From Yoonia sp. I 8.24 (lineage in GTDB: Bacteria; Pseudomonadota; Alphaproteobacteria; Rhodobacterales; Rhodobacteraceae), in assembly GCF_022096995.1 (NCBI RefSeq), contig NZ_JACXGQ010000005.1, positions 62,001 through 126,000 of the forward strand: a DNA stretch of 64,000 bases, written 5' to 3'. Below the pieces are notes generated by a model, which was not told the origin of the DNA, did no database searches, and saw nothing but the letters and a program-made list of their open reading frames with translations. Positions 44,900 to 53,615 of this stretch are shown piece after piece. The translations under genes and the position numbers were made by a program. Position 1 is the stretch's first letter, and every line of letters begins with the position of its first letter.

Positions 44900-46194
44900 A
44901 TGATCGCGTTGATGCTGCAAAGTTGACCGAAGCATTGGCGAGCCGCCGTTGCGGGATCGTAACCGACCTATCCCCACAAGCACGTGGCCCCGAAGAACCC
45001 AGCCCGCCGCATCTGTGGAACGCGACACTCACAAATTACAATTTTCAGACTGTGCCGCTCGCGATGCGCCTCACCGGGGGCAAAGGGTTGACCGAAGAGG
45101 CTGCGAAACTTGCCGCGCTGGGCGAAGCGATGGAACGCTATTCGGCCTTTCACTGGGACCCATCCCGCCTGCATGTTAGGCCAGCGTCAGACACTGCGAT
45201 TACCCCGCCGGAATCTGTGCTGTATTCTGCCGATCAATACGCTGCCGGGTTGCCCTATCAACCGTGGTCACCGACAAGTCAAACAAGCTGGATCACGGGA
45301 ACGGAGCTCCCCTCTGGCGCTGCGGTCGACATGCCCGCATCGCTGGTTTATTTGGTAGGTCCGCCGCCAAATCCAGCGGATTATTTCACCGCTGTGACGT
45401 CAAATGGGCTGGCTGCGGGTCGGGATTTACCCCATGCGATCTTGGGCGGGCTGAACGAGGTGATCGAGCGCGATGCGTTTATGATCACGTGGTTGAACCG
45501 GCTCTCGGCCACCACAATCGAAACCCCGCAAAGCGGTTGCAACGCCGCGCAAATCATCCGCCATTATGATCGGTTCGGGGTCAAAGTCAGGCTCTTGTCG
45601 CTTTATACCGACCAAGCCCCCTATGTGATCATGGCCATCGCAGAAGAGCCAAGCGGCTACCGTTTGGTGGGGTTAGGCTGTGATATCGACCCGGCAGCGG
45701 CCGTTGATAAAGCAATGTTTGAGCTGTGCCAACTGCGCCCCGGAATGGCCGCGCGGATGCATGGGAACGATTATCAAACCCGGCTAAAATCCTATACAGA
45801 TGTGCAAACCATTGATGACCACCCGCTTTTTCACGCAATCCCTGCCCACGCGGATGAATTTGATTTTCTGACCCAAGCGGGCGCAACCGTGACGTTAGAC
45901 GCCCTGCCGCGACCTTCGTACGCGACAAACCAAGAGGCGCTTACGTTAACAGTAGACACCGCCGTGAAAACGGGTGCACGCGTGGCCTATGCCGATATTA
46001 CGGCGCCCGATATTGCGCCACTTGGGCCACGGGTTGTGCGGGTGATCGCGACCGGGATGCAGCCCATCCACTTTGGGCACGACCAAGGCAGGTTTGGGGG
46101 CGCGCGTCTGTACGATGCGCCTGTGACTTGGGGGTTGCGTGATACCCCACTGACCGAAGCCGAGCTTAACCCATGCCCGCATCCGTTGGCCTAG
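44896..46194 (+). CDS. YcaO-domain azoline-forming cyclodehydratase (D protein)
   Basis: The 432-aa YcaO protein has the ATP/Mg motif GKGLTEEAAKLAALGEAMER (63-81) and the second acidic motif GLNEVIERDAF. Its C terminus LNPCPHPLA contains the PxPxP pattern characteristic of azoline-forming YcaO enzymes. It phosphorylates the amide before Cys/Ser/Thr and drives cyclodehydration to thiazoline/oxazoline on the precursor. The open frame extends to 44869, but the ATG at 44896 within ATGA coupling to the C protein is the clear start. YcaO and E1-like parts are separate here, not fused. Confidence 0.93.
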   Translation: MNDRVDAAKLTEALASRRCGIVTDLSPQARGPEEPSPPHLWNATLTNYNFQTVPLAMRLTGGKGLTEEAAKLAALGEAMERYSAFHWDPSRLHVRPASDTAITPPESVLYSADQYAAGLPYQPWSPTSQTSWITGTELPSGAAVDMPASLVYLVGPPPNPADYFTAVTSNGLAAGRDLPHAILGGLNEVIERDAFMITWLNRLSATTIETPQSGCNAAQIIRHYDRFGVKVRLLSLYTDQAPYVIMAIAEEPSGYRLVGLGCDIDPAAAVDKAMFELCQLRPGMAARMHGNDYQTRLKSYTDVQTIDDHPLFHAIPAHADEFDFLTQAGATVTLDALPRPSYATNQEALTLTVDTAVKTGARVAYADITAPDIAPLGPRVVRVIATGMQPIHFGHDQGRFGGARLYDAPVTWGLRDTPLTEAELNPCPHPLA

Positions 46195-46197
46195 CAT

Positions 46198-46950
46198 GTG
46201 AGCAGTGACATTAACGATACCACCGGTCTTTCGCGCTTGTTTCACCTGAATTCGGAGCCATGGGTCAACGAAAATCTGCGCCCAAACGCGCCGTTTTCGC
46301 AAGAGACCAAAAACGACCCAAACGCTGCGCGCATTGCCTTGCCGGATACCGCTGCTGGGACCATTGATCGACTTGCCTCCGCACGTAGATCAACGCGCGC
46401 CTTTGCCGATACGCCGCTTGCCTTGCATGATTTCGCGGCATTGCTGCGCGCCGGGTACAAAACGCTTGGGCCCGATAAAATGGAGGGTGGCATGCAAGCC
46501 CTGCGGCGCCCGGTGCCATCGGCGGGCGGGTTATATCCGCTAGAGATTTATGCGCTGGTTCGGAACGTCGACGGGCTTGCCAAGGGAATTTACCACTACG
46601 ACAGCAAGGCGGACGATCTTGAGATCGTGCACGAGGGGCCATGGGAAAGTCAGGCGCGTGATGCGTTCTTGACGTGGTCATTTGTCGCCGAAGCACCCGT
46701 TGTTTTGTGCATTGGGGCCGTGTTCGCGCGGACGCAGCGCAAATACGGACCACGCGGATACCGGTATATCCTGATCGAAGCCGGGCATGTCACCCAAAAC
46801 CTGTGTTTAGCCGCGACAGATATGACGCTATCAAGCCTCTGCTTAGGCGGATATTCCGATAGCGTGCTGAATGATCTCATTGGTTTGGATGGCCTGACAG
46901 AGGCAATCATCTACGCGGTCGGGCTCGGGGCCGCCGCGCATAGCGACTAG
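46198..46950 (+). CDS. SagB-type azoline dehydrogenase (B protein)
   Basis: The 250-aa nitroreductase-fold FMN enzyme has FMN-binding ARRSTRAF, PSAGGLYPLEIYALV and the SagB signature KYGPRGYRYILIEAGHVTQNL. It oxidises thiazolines/oxazolines to aromatic thiazoles/oxazoles, which here predicts fully aromatic rings in the product. It starts at GTG 46198, 3 bp after the YcaO stop. It completes a B-C-D azole synthetase. No protease or dedicated exporter follows. Confidence 0.92.
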   Translation: MSSDINDTTGLSRLFHLNSEPWVNENLRPNAPFSQETKNDPNAARIALPDTAAGTIDRLASARRSTRAFADTPLALHDFAALLRAGYKTLGPDKMEGGMQALRRPVPSAGGLYPLEIYALVRNVDGLAKGIYHYDSKADDLEIVHEGPWESQARDAFLTWSFVAEAPVVLCIGAVFARTQRKYGPRGYRYILIEAGHVTQNLCLAATDMTLSSLCLGGYSDSVLNDLIGLDGLTEAIIYAVGLGAAAHSD

Positions 46951-47079
46951 CGATAGTGCCCTCTGGATAAGCTGTCGCAGGTTTGCAACGGTTGTCAATT
47001 TGCTGATTTCCCTCTCTTGCAGGTGTAATGATCTTGATGAATTGGATGCCGTACCAAGGCAGCTACGCATTCGCTCAGC

Positions 47080-47101
47080 CCCCTAAATTGCCACCTAGGG
47101 G
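47080..47101 (+). promoter_or_regulatory. hairpin covering the ribosome site of the first TonB receptor
   Basis: CCCCTA (47080-47085) can pair with TAGGGG (47096-47101) around a 10-nt loop. The GGGG is the Shine-Dalgarno for the ATG at 47110, so folding would hide it. The stem is only 6 bp, and any regulatory role is a guess. Confidence 0.3.
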
Positions 47102-47109
47102 AATGAGTA

Positions 47110-49089
47110 ATGAAAAACCTGAGATTAACGACGTGTATTTTGCTTGGCATGGGGCCTGCCAGCCTTTCTGCCCAAGATACAGCAGCAACTGACAATGCTT
47201 CAGACGCGCCATTTATGCTGGGCCGCATTTTGCTATCAACAGCATTGAACCCGGAAGCAGAAGACGGCGTGTCCGTCACCAGCGAGGGCCTCGCGCTCGC
47301 GAATCCAGCCGATCTATCTGAACTTTTTGTGGCAGAACCAACGCTAGCTGTCGGTAGTTCAATTCCGATGTCACAAAAACTGTATGTGAACGGCATCGAA
47401 GAAAACAACCTTGCGATATCGATTGATGGCGCGCGCCAAAACAACCGTGTGTTCCACCACAACACAACGACCCTAATTGATCCGTCACTGCTACAAGCAG
47501 TCAGCATTGATCCGGGCGTAGCCCCTGCAGACGCAGGCCCCGGCGCGCTTGCTGGTGCGCTCGACTATGAAACACGCGATGTTTCCGATCTATTGGATAC
47601 AGGCGACAATTTTGGCGGTGCATACAAACTTGAATATGCATCTAACGGTGACATCCTTACCAACAGCCTGACGCTACTTGGCCGTGAAGGCGGTCTCGAA
47701 GTGCTTGCGTTCGCGCGCTACGCGACGGGTGACAACCGTGTCGATGGTAACGGCGACGAGATCGTGGGTTCCAGCACCGAACTCCTGAGCCTGTTGGGCA
47801 AAGTTGCTTACGAGAGCGAAGAAGGGCACCGCTTCGAATTCTCGATGGAGGATATCGGCGATGACGCCGCGCGCCCTTACCGGGCAAATATCGGTGCGAT
47901 CGTTGGCGACACGCGTCCAGAAACACGGACCTATGACCTGACACGCACAAATTACAGCATTGAATACACAAACACCCGCGCGACAGGGCTTTGGGATCCA
48001 TACGTCCGCTTGTCATACAGTGGCACGGAGCTGATCAATGATGAATATGATCTATCTACAGAGCAATACGCGTATGGTGAAACCACGAGCGTGAACGGCG
48101 AGATTTCAAATAAATTTGCCCTGGCGAATGGCGACGTGAACGTCGGCGTCGACTTCTTTAGTGATGAGGCGTCATACGAATTCCTCTACGCGCTCTACCC
48201 ATCTTACGATGATGCTGGGCAAGAAGAACTGGTGAATGTTGGGCTGTTTGCACAGCTTCGCCTGGAGCCGACAGATCGGACCCGTTTGTCAACTGGGTTT
48301 CGTGCCGATTTTCAAGACTTCACTGGTATTGATGGATCAACCCAATCTACCGAAGGCCTTTCTTTCAATGCCTCAGGTGAGGTTGATTTGAACGACCGTC
48401 TGACAATTGGCGCAGGATACTCACAGGTTTGGGGCGGAATCGCGCTCGCTGAAAACTACATCATGAATTCGGCATGGGACTATTCAACCGACGACATCGA
48501 AGATGTCACTTCTGAAAACCTATATGTTGCCGCGACTTACGCAACAGACAGATGGGCGATCGACGGTAAAGTATTCTCAACCGATATTGATGATTCTCGC
48601 GCGGCGACATGGGGTGGCGGCCCTGCGCTGACGGCAGATGTATCATCGACTGGCTATGAAATTGGGTTTTCAACGAATTGGGATAGCGGTTTCTTCCGGA
48701 TTGGTTATGCAAATATCGAAACAGAGGTGAATGATGAAGCCGCGGATTCCTACACTGGGAACTACCTGACAATCCCGATGGGCGAAATTATCTCGTTGCA
48801 GACAGCACATGAATTCGCAAATGGCGTTGTATTTGGTGGCGATGCGGAAATCGCGCTTGACTACAGCGGTGCTGCTTCGGGCGTAACGATTGCTGGATAT
48901 ACGGTTGTAAACACGTTCGTTGAATACGAACCGGAACGTATCGAAGGGCTCAGCCTGCGTGCGGAGATCAACAACCTGTTTGATGAGCAATATGTTGCGC
49001 GGGCAACGTACGGGCAGGATTTCGATACTGTCGAGCCGCTCTATGAAACAGGCCAATCCCTAAGATTGTCTGCAGAACTGACGTTCTAA
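47110..49089 (+). CDS. TonB-dependent outer-membrane receptor next to the RiPP cluster
   Basis: The 659-aa receptor has a signal peptide (MKNLRLTTCILLGMGPASLSAQ), a plug domain (LYVNGIEENNLAISIDGARQNN, followed by VFHHN) and a 22-strand barrel ending LRLSAELTF with the expected C-terminal aromatic. It imports a scarce ligand using TonB energy. It lies 159 bp after sagB on the same strand and before the heme locus, so its ligand may be a metal chelate (possibly the azole peptide) or heme. A plug His-His pair is the only hint of metal or heme contact. No TonB box could be assigned with confidence. Confidence 0.88.
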   Translation: MKNLRLTTCILLGMGPASLSAQDTAATDNASDAPFMLGRILLSTALNPEAEDGVSVTSEGLALANPADLSELFVAEPTLAVGSSIPMSQKLYVNGIEENNLAISIDGARQNNRVFHHNTTTLIDPSLLQAVSIDPGVAPADAGPGALAGALDYETRDVSDLLDTGDNFGGAYKLEYASNGDILTNSLTLLGREGGLEVLAFARYATGDNRVDGNGDEIVGSSTELLSLLGKVAYESEEGHRFEFSMEDIGDDAARPYRANIGAIVGDTRPETRTYDLTRTNYSIEYTNTRATGLWDPYVRLSYSGTELINDEYDLSTEQYAYGETTSVNGEISNKFALANGDVNVGVDFFSDEASYEFLYALYPSYDDAGQEELVNVGLFAQLRLEPTDRTRLSTGFRADFQDFTGIDGSTQSTEGLSFNASGEVDLNDRLTIGAGYSQVWGGIALAENYIMNSAWDYSTDDIEDVTSENLYVAATYATDRWAIDGKVFSTDIDDSRAATWGGGPALTADVSSTGYEIGFSTNWDSGFFRIGYANIETEVNDEAADSYTGNYLTIPMGEIISLQTAHEFANGVVFGGDAEIALDYSGAASGVTIAGYTVVNTFVEYEPERIEGLSLRAEINNLFDEQYVARATYGQDFDTVEPLYETGQSLRLSAELTF

Positions 49090-49100
49090 ACCAAACGAAC

Positions 49101-49133
49101 GCCCTTTTTGCACCATAATGGTGCGAGAAGGGC
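49101..49133 (+). terminator. stem-loop after the first TonB receptor
   Basis: An outer stem GCCCTT/AAGGGC (49101-49106, 49128-49133) encloses an inner GCACCAT/ATGGTGC stem (49110-49116, 49118-49124). It starts 12 bp after the stop codon. There is no T-run downstream, so termination strength is uncertain. Confidence 0.5.
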
Positions 49134-49193
49134 ACAACTCGCGCCGGAAATACATTGAAAACCTAGCTTTTGCAGGTACGTTCTTAGCGTGGA

Positions 49194-49221
49194 TTGACAA
49201 TTCTGACTATTTCACTAAGAA
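49194..49221 (+). promoter_or_regulatory. candidate promoter of the hemP transcription unit
   Basis: A consensus TTGACA (49194-49199) is followed after 16 bp by TAAGAA (49216-49221), a poor -10. It lies in the 200-bp gap before the 55-aa ORF and hemP. AATTCT..AAGAAAAT around it could hold an iron-regulator site, but I could not match a known Irr, RirA or Fur box. Confidence 0.35.
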
Positions 49222-49289
49222 AATAGCTGAACCTACTGCATCGACAGTCAGTTCCAAAGACAGACACACCCATACGCAGGGGCGACAGG

Positions 49290-49457
49290 ATGCAAAAAAG
49301 TAGACCTGATACAGATTTCACACCGGGCCCTTATCCTCAGGTAACGCGGCAGCGGGTCAATGCGTTTGAAATTCTAGACGCGGCATATGTCGCGGATGGG
49401 ATGCCCATTGAATGGATCTTGGATCATGCAAAACGATGCAAAGAGTCCAGCAAATGA
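49290..49457 (+). CDS. small protein of unknown function coupled to hemP
   Basis: This is a 55-aa open frame (starts MQKSRPDTDFTPGPYPQVTR, ends AKRCKESSK) with a good GACAGGATG start context and a 4-bp ATGA overlap with hemP. The second half (FEILDAAYVADGMPIEWILDHAK) looks like a soluble helical protein. No signal peptide or membrane segment is seen. It is not recognised. Coupling to hemP suggests a role in heme or iron uptake control. It is too short for routine gene calling. Confidence 0.6.
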   Translation: MQKSRPDTDFTPGPYPQVTRQRVNAFEILDAAYVADGMPIEWILDHAKRCKESSK

Positions 49458-49609
49458 ATGCACCGGTAACCCCCACGGATTTAAAATCATTGCCAACATA
49501 CGCCGCGCGTGAACTCACCGCCGGTGGGGATTTGGCGCAGATTGTGCTCGACACACAGGTGTATACCCTGCGGATTACCCGTGCTGGCAAATTGATCTTA
49601 ACGAAATAG
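49454..49609 (+). CDS. hemP: hemin uptake protein HemP/HmuP
   Basis: The 51-aa protein ends with the HemP-family motif (YTLRITRAGKLILTK). In rhizobia HmuP is an activator of heme-receptor expression under iron limitation. It starts at ATG 49454 in the ATGA overlap. Longer frames from 49412 lie inside the previous ORF. It converges on hmuV with only 16 bp between stops. Confidence 0.85.
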   Translation: MNAPVTPTDLKSLPTYAARELTAGGDLAQIVLDTQVYTLRITRAGKLILTK

Positions 49610-49625
49610 CCGTCGGTCTCCGCAC

Positions 49626-50414
49626 CTATTTCTGCGATGCCATTTGCGGCAACACAAACGGTATTTTGTCAGTTGCCTGCGGCGCAGTATTTACCCTAAC
49701 GTTGCAGTTATAGGCATAAGACAGGTGATCCGCGTTTAAGACAGTTGCGGGATCGTCTTGGACAAGCGCTTTGCCGTCTTTCATCAGCAGGACGCTATCA
49801 GCGAACATGGCTGTCAGGTTAAGATCATGCATGACGACAACCACACTGCCGCCCGCATCCGCGAACTGGCGTGCGATAGTCATCACATCTAACTGATGCC
49901 CAATATCAAGCGCCGACACAGGTTCATCCAAAAACAGCCATGATGCCGTCCCGTCGCGGATCGGTTCCCAGACTTGCACCAAAACCCGTGCAAGCTGACA
50001 GCGCTGTTGTTCGCCCCCAGATAAGGCGTGATAAAACCGCCCTTCGAAACCCGACAATCCCACATAGTCCAACGCGCGATTGGGCAATGTTTCATCGGCT
50101 GCGTCCAGCCCTGCCAGCAGGCCAAGGCGCACGACCTCTAGCACGGTAAACGGAAACGCAAGACCTGCCGATTGCGATAGCACTGCGCGGCGGGCGGCAA
50201 GTACCTGTGCCGGAATCTGCGCCACATCTTGGCCGTCGATGCTGACCTGACCCTCATAGCTTAGCTCTCCGGTCATCGCCTTAAGCAGCGTCGTTTTGCC
50301 AGACCCGTTTGGCCCAACAATCGCCGTCACCTGCCCCGCCGCTGCGGTAAAGTTAACGCCTTTGAGAATGGGTGTTTTGCCCATTTCGATGTGAATATTC
50401 GTCGCGATTAACAT
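49626..50414 (-). CDS. hmuV: heme ABC transporter ATPase HmuV
   Basis: The 262-aa ATPase has Walker A GPNGSGKTT (34-42), signature LSGGEQQRCQLARVLVQ, Walker B SWLFLDEPVSALD and the switch histidine in VVVMHD. It energises heme import through HmuU. It is the last gene of the hmuS-T-U-V minus-strand operon, 2 bp after hmuU. Confidence 0.93.
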   Translation of the reverse strand: MLIATNIHIEMGKTPILKGVNFTAAAGQVTAIVGPNGSGKTTLLKAMTGELSYEGQVSIDGQDVAQIPAQVLAARRAVLSQSAGLAFPFTVLEVVRLGLLAGLDAADETLPNRALDYVGLSGFEGRFYHALSGGEQQRCQLARVLVQVWEPIRDGTASWLFLDEPVSALDIGHQLDVMTIARQFADAGGSVVVVMHDLNLTAMFADSVLLMKDGKALVQDDPATVLNADHLSYAYNCNVRVNTAPQATDKIPFVLPQMASQK

Positions 50415-50416
50415 CG

Positions 50417-51508
50417 TTACATATCCAAGATGTTGCGGTTGCGGAGCAAGATGAACAAAAAGAACGGCCCGCCGATCGTTGCGGTCACGATCCCGATTGG
50501 CAGCTCGCTTGGCGCGACGATGGTGCGCGATATGATATCTGCCCCGAGAAGCAATGCGCCCCCCAACAAGGCTGAGGCTGGCAGCAGGTATCTGTGGCTT
50601 GGCCCGATCAACAACCGCAAAAGATGCGGCACCACAATCCCGACAAAGCCGATCCCGCCAGATACGGCCACCGCCGCGCCCGTTGCACCCGCAACGGTCA
50701 AAATTGCGATGTTTTTCATCCGTTGCACGGGAATACCCAGATGTCCGGCAGTGGCCTCTCCCAAGGTCAGCGCATCAAGCCCGCGTGTCAGAAATGGCAA
50801 TGCAGCCATTGATAATACGATCAGCGGCCCGGCGATCATAAGCTTGTTCCACGTCGCCCCGGCCAATGACCCCAGCCCCCAAAAAGTCAGATCGCGCAGC
50901 TGTTGATCGTCCGCGAGATAGATCATCATACCGGAAATGGCGCCAGCTAACGCGCCCATCGCAATACCCGCCAAAAGCATCACCGCAACCGATGTACGGC
51001 CACCCGATGTCGCGACCCGGTACAATAGGATTGTGGTCAGCCACCCACCGATAAAGGCGGCAATCGACACGGTGTAATTACCCGTCATCGCGGCGAGCGC
51101 CGGGGGCAACAGCCCACCCAGAACAATTGCAAGAATGGCGCCCAAGCTGGCCCCAGCGCTGACGCCGACCAGCCCCGGATCAGCAAGCGGGTTGCGGAAC
51201 AGCCCTTGCATCACCGCGCCGGACACCGCCAAAGACGCCCCAATCAACGCACCTAAGACGGTGCGTGGTGCACGGATATCAAACAAGATAATATGATCGC
51301 GCGCACTGATGGTCTCGCCAGATGCCCATGACACTAGGGCCTTGAGCAACGATGTGCCCGAGGCACCGAACGTCAGGCTTGCGACCATCATCAAACCTAG
51401 TGCGGCCGCACAAAACCATATGACAGCGATTGCGCGCGACCGACGATCACCGGCGTGGCGTGGCGCATGTGATCGCGCGGATTCTGAATTCACATCGATG
51501 GCGACCAT
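50417..51508 (-). CDS. hmuU: heme ABC transporter permease HmuU (FecCD family)
   Basis: The 363-aa protein is a FecCD-family permease with about ten TM helices, including LFDIRAPRTVLGALIGASLAVSGAVMQGLFRNPLADPGLVGVSAGASLGAI and GGIGFVGIVVPHLLRLLIGPSHR. It forms the inner-membrane heme channel with HmuV and HmuT. The first 25 residues are a polar cytoplasmic extension. It lies 3 bp downstream of hmuT. Confidence 0.93.
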   Translation of the reverse strand: MVAIDVNSESARSHAPRHAGDRRSRAIAVIWFCAAALGLMMVASLTFGASGTSLLKALVSWASGETISARDHIILFDIRAPRTVLGALIGASLAVSGAVMQGLFRNPLADPGLVGVSAGASLGAILAIVLGGLLPPALAAMTGNYTVSIAAFIGGWLTTILLYRVATSGGRTSVAVMLLAGIAMGALAGAISGMMIYLADDQQLRDLTFWGLGSLAGATWNKLMIAGPLIVLSMAALPFLTRGLDALTLGEATAGHLGIPVQRMKNIAILTVAGATGAAVAVSGGIGFVGIVVPHLLRLLIGPSHRYLLPASALLGGALLLGADIISRTIVAPSELPIGIVTATIGGPFFLFILLRNRNILDM

Positions 51509-51511
51509 GAT

Positions 51512-52351
51512 TTAGCTAGCCCCGTAAATCTCATCATGCAGCAAGACCGCCGCTTCGGGGGTGCGTGGCCCAAACCCCAACAAAAGCAGCCCATCAATTC
51601 GCACAATTGATTGGGTTTGCGCGGCGGGTGTGGTGGAAATCGCCGGGTGCGCCCAAAGTTCGGCATCCAACGCCGCGTGATCGCCCTCGCGGTCCATCAT
51701 GACAATGACATCAGGGTTGGCGAGGGTGATGGCCTCGTCTGTGAGGGGCTTGTAGCCTTCAAAGGCCGAGATTGCGTTCACGCCACCAGCCAATTTAATG
51801 ATCCCATCTGCCGCGGTGTTCCCACCAGAGGCCGTGATCCGCCCGCCCTGCATGGACAAAATGAACATAACACGGGCTGGCGTCTCTGTTTCGGTTTCCA
51901 AAGCCGCGAATTGCGCATCGGTATCAGCGGCCAAAGCGGCCCCCTTTTCGGGAACGCCAAGTGCTTGGGCGACGGCAAGGATTTTGGTGCTGACTGCGGC
52001 GCGATCAAACCCATCTGGGATCGTGATAAACGGGATATTGGCGCCGCGCATGACATCAATGGTTTCGACTGGCCCGCTGCCTTCTTCTGCGATGATCAAT
52101 GTGGGATCGACGGATAAAATTCCTTCTGGTGATAATGCACGCATGTAACCAACATTGGGCAATGCTTCTGCACTGCTTGGGTAGCTCGACGTTGTGTCGC
52201 GCGCGATCAGGCGGTCCTGTTCACCAAGTTCATAGATGATTTCGGTGATAGAACCACCGATCGACAAGACACGTTCATCAGCGTGACCGGCAAGAGGGAG
52301 CGCGCAGATCAAAGCGGCATGTACGGTGAGCTTTTTAAAGTGTGACAACAT
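51512..52351 (-). CDS. hmuT: periplasmic heme-binding protein HmuT
   Basis: The 279-aa protein has a signal peptide (cleaved near GHA, residue 24) and a class III binding-protein fold. It carries the heme-ligand tyrosine Tyr57 in ARDTTSSYP, characteristic of HmuT/ShuT. It passes heme from the outer-membrane receptor to HmuUV. It sits 3 bp after hmuS in the same operon. Confidence 0.93.
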   Translation of the reverse strand: MLSHFKKLTVHAALICALPLAGHADERVLSIGGSITEIIYELGEQDRLIARDTTSSYPSSAEALPNVGYMRALSPEGILSVDPTLIIAEEGSGPVETIDVMRGANIPFITIPDGFDRAAVSTKILAVAQALGVPEKGAALAADTDAQFAALETETETPARVMFILSMQGGRITASGGNTAADGIIKLAGGVNAISAFEGYKPLTDEAITLANPDVIVMMDREGDHAALDAELWAHPAISTTPAAQTQSIVRIDGLLLLGFGPRTPEAAVLLHDEIYGAS

Positions 52352-52354
52352 GTT

Positions 52355-53404
52355 TTATGCGTCCTCTGTGTGGAGCTTTGGCAAGGTCTGAATCAAATCA
52401 AGGAAAGCCCCTGTGTGATCGACCTTGTCGCTCTCTTTGCGGCGACCAAACATCTGCAAGATCAATGCGCCTTCTTCGTCAAAAGCCTCGATAGAAATTG
52501 CCGGGCCACGTTTGGTCGGTTTTTCGACGGCCCAAACTTCGGCCACGTGATCCGTGCGCAGATGAAGATTAAAGCCCGGATCCAAGATGTTTTGCCACGG
52601 GCCCATTGGTTTGATCTTGTTGATCTGACCTGTGTGGATCTGGATGCAACCTTGGTTGCCAACAAACAGCATGATTTCCGTGTCGCTATCGCCCAATGCG
52701 ACAATCGCATCATTCAATGCCCAAGGCGCGAGCGGCGTGACAAATGGTGCGCCAGCAACACGGTAAGCGCCAAGGCGGTTCATCCCCATCTTTGAGACAA
52801 GCCGCAAAAACTGGTGCGTATCCGTTAGTTTTGCCCACTCAGTTCTAAGCGCTTCTGCTTTGGACTGGTTGATTTTAGCGGCTTCGGCGGGTCCGCGTGC
52901 CTGCAAGTCGAGCGTTTCGACCGGGTCACCTTTTGACAGGTTCTTTACCAATGCCTCCCACGCTGTCAGATCAGTGTCTTCGCGCGCGTAAACCTTGTGA
53001 ACAGCATCCCCAGCGGCATCAAAGAACTGCAAGGACCGGCGTACGCCAGATTCTGTTTCGGTCACATCAGCGAACCCGTGGAACCAATGGCGTCCAAACA
53101 TGCGCATATCAATATCATCATTGATCACCATCGACGCATGCGGCCCGCCGCGATAGTTTTCATAGATACCTGTCTTTTCATGCACTGCGCTGGCGTTGCG
53201 CGTTAACGCCATTACGGCGCCAACAGTATTAAGCGCTGGCATGACCTCGTCCAAATTCGCAGAGATTGGTGTCGCGCCTTGGGCGGCCAGCAATGCCGCC
53301 TCGCCTATCCCAAGCATATTTGAAATATCGCGCGCGCGTTTTTTTGGATGTTCAGCAAGATGAGATCGAATCGCGTCAGGCGACATTTGCATAGCCATGT
53401 TCAT
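52355..53404 (-). CDS. hmuS: hemin-degrading factor HmuS/HemS
   Basis: The 349-aa protein has two HemS-type repeats (IRSHLAEHPKKRARDISNMLGIGEAALLA near the N terminus; WALNDAIVALGDSDTEIMLFVGNQGCIQIHTG). HemS/HmuS binds cytoplasmic heme and takes part in its breakdown or trafficking. The open frame extends to 53464, but the ATG at 53404, after AAAGGACC, gives the normal start. TATAAT (minus strand, near 53430) is a plausible -10. Confidence 0.93.
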   Translation of the reverse strand: MNMAMQMSPDAIRSHLAEHPKKRARDISNMLGIGEAALLAAQGATPISANLDEVMPALNTVGAVMALTRNASAVHEKTGIYENYRGGPHASMVINDDIDMRMFGRHWFHGFADVTETESGVRRSLQFFDAAGDAVHKVYAREDTDLTAWEALVKNLSKGDPVETLDLQARGPAEAAKINQSKAEALRTEWAKLTDTHQFLRLVSKMGMNRLGAYRVAGAPFVTPLAPWALNDAIVALGDSDTEIMLFVGNQGCIQIHTGQINKIKPMGPWQNILDPGFNLHLRTDHVAEVWAVEKPTKRGPAISIEAFDEEGALILQMFGRRKESDKVDHTGAFLDLIQTLPKLHTEDA

Positions 53405-53615
53405 AGGACAGGTCCTTTGTAGAGCAGAATTATAAAGGGGTTTGCTGGCGATCACGGCTGGCAAGAGTGCTCAAAATATTTGCGCACGCTGTTACTTGAC
53501 TGTTTTTATCAGATTAAATAGAAGCGGCAAGAGAATACAACACTTTCTAGCAAGCCATCGAAATTTCCTCGGCCAGCAACTGAAAAATTGCAACTTTGTT
53601 GATCGGGAAACGAAC
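53405..53615. other. divergent promoter region between hmuS and the second TonB receptor
   Basis: The 211-bp gap holds a minus-strand TATAAT near 53430 toward hmuS and a plus-strand TTGACT at 53496-53501 toward the receptor, neither with a fully convincing partner hexamer. No gene is seen. Iron regulation is expected but no named box could be matched. Confidence 0.4.

Noticed and set aside
43174..46950. Copper-storage or MNIO-modified (bufferin-like) cysteine peptide
   Set aside because: No MNIO-family enzyme or signal peptide is present; YcaO, E1-like and SagB genes fit azole formation. Metal binding is still possible.
49118..49303. 61-aa open frame after the first TonB receptor
   Set aside because: It starts inside the receptor's terminator-like hairpin, has no ribosome site and runs through the hemP promoter region.
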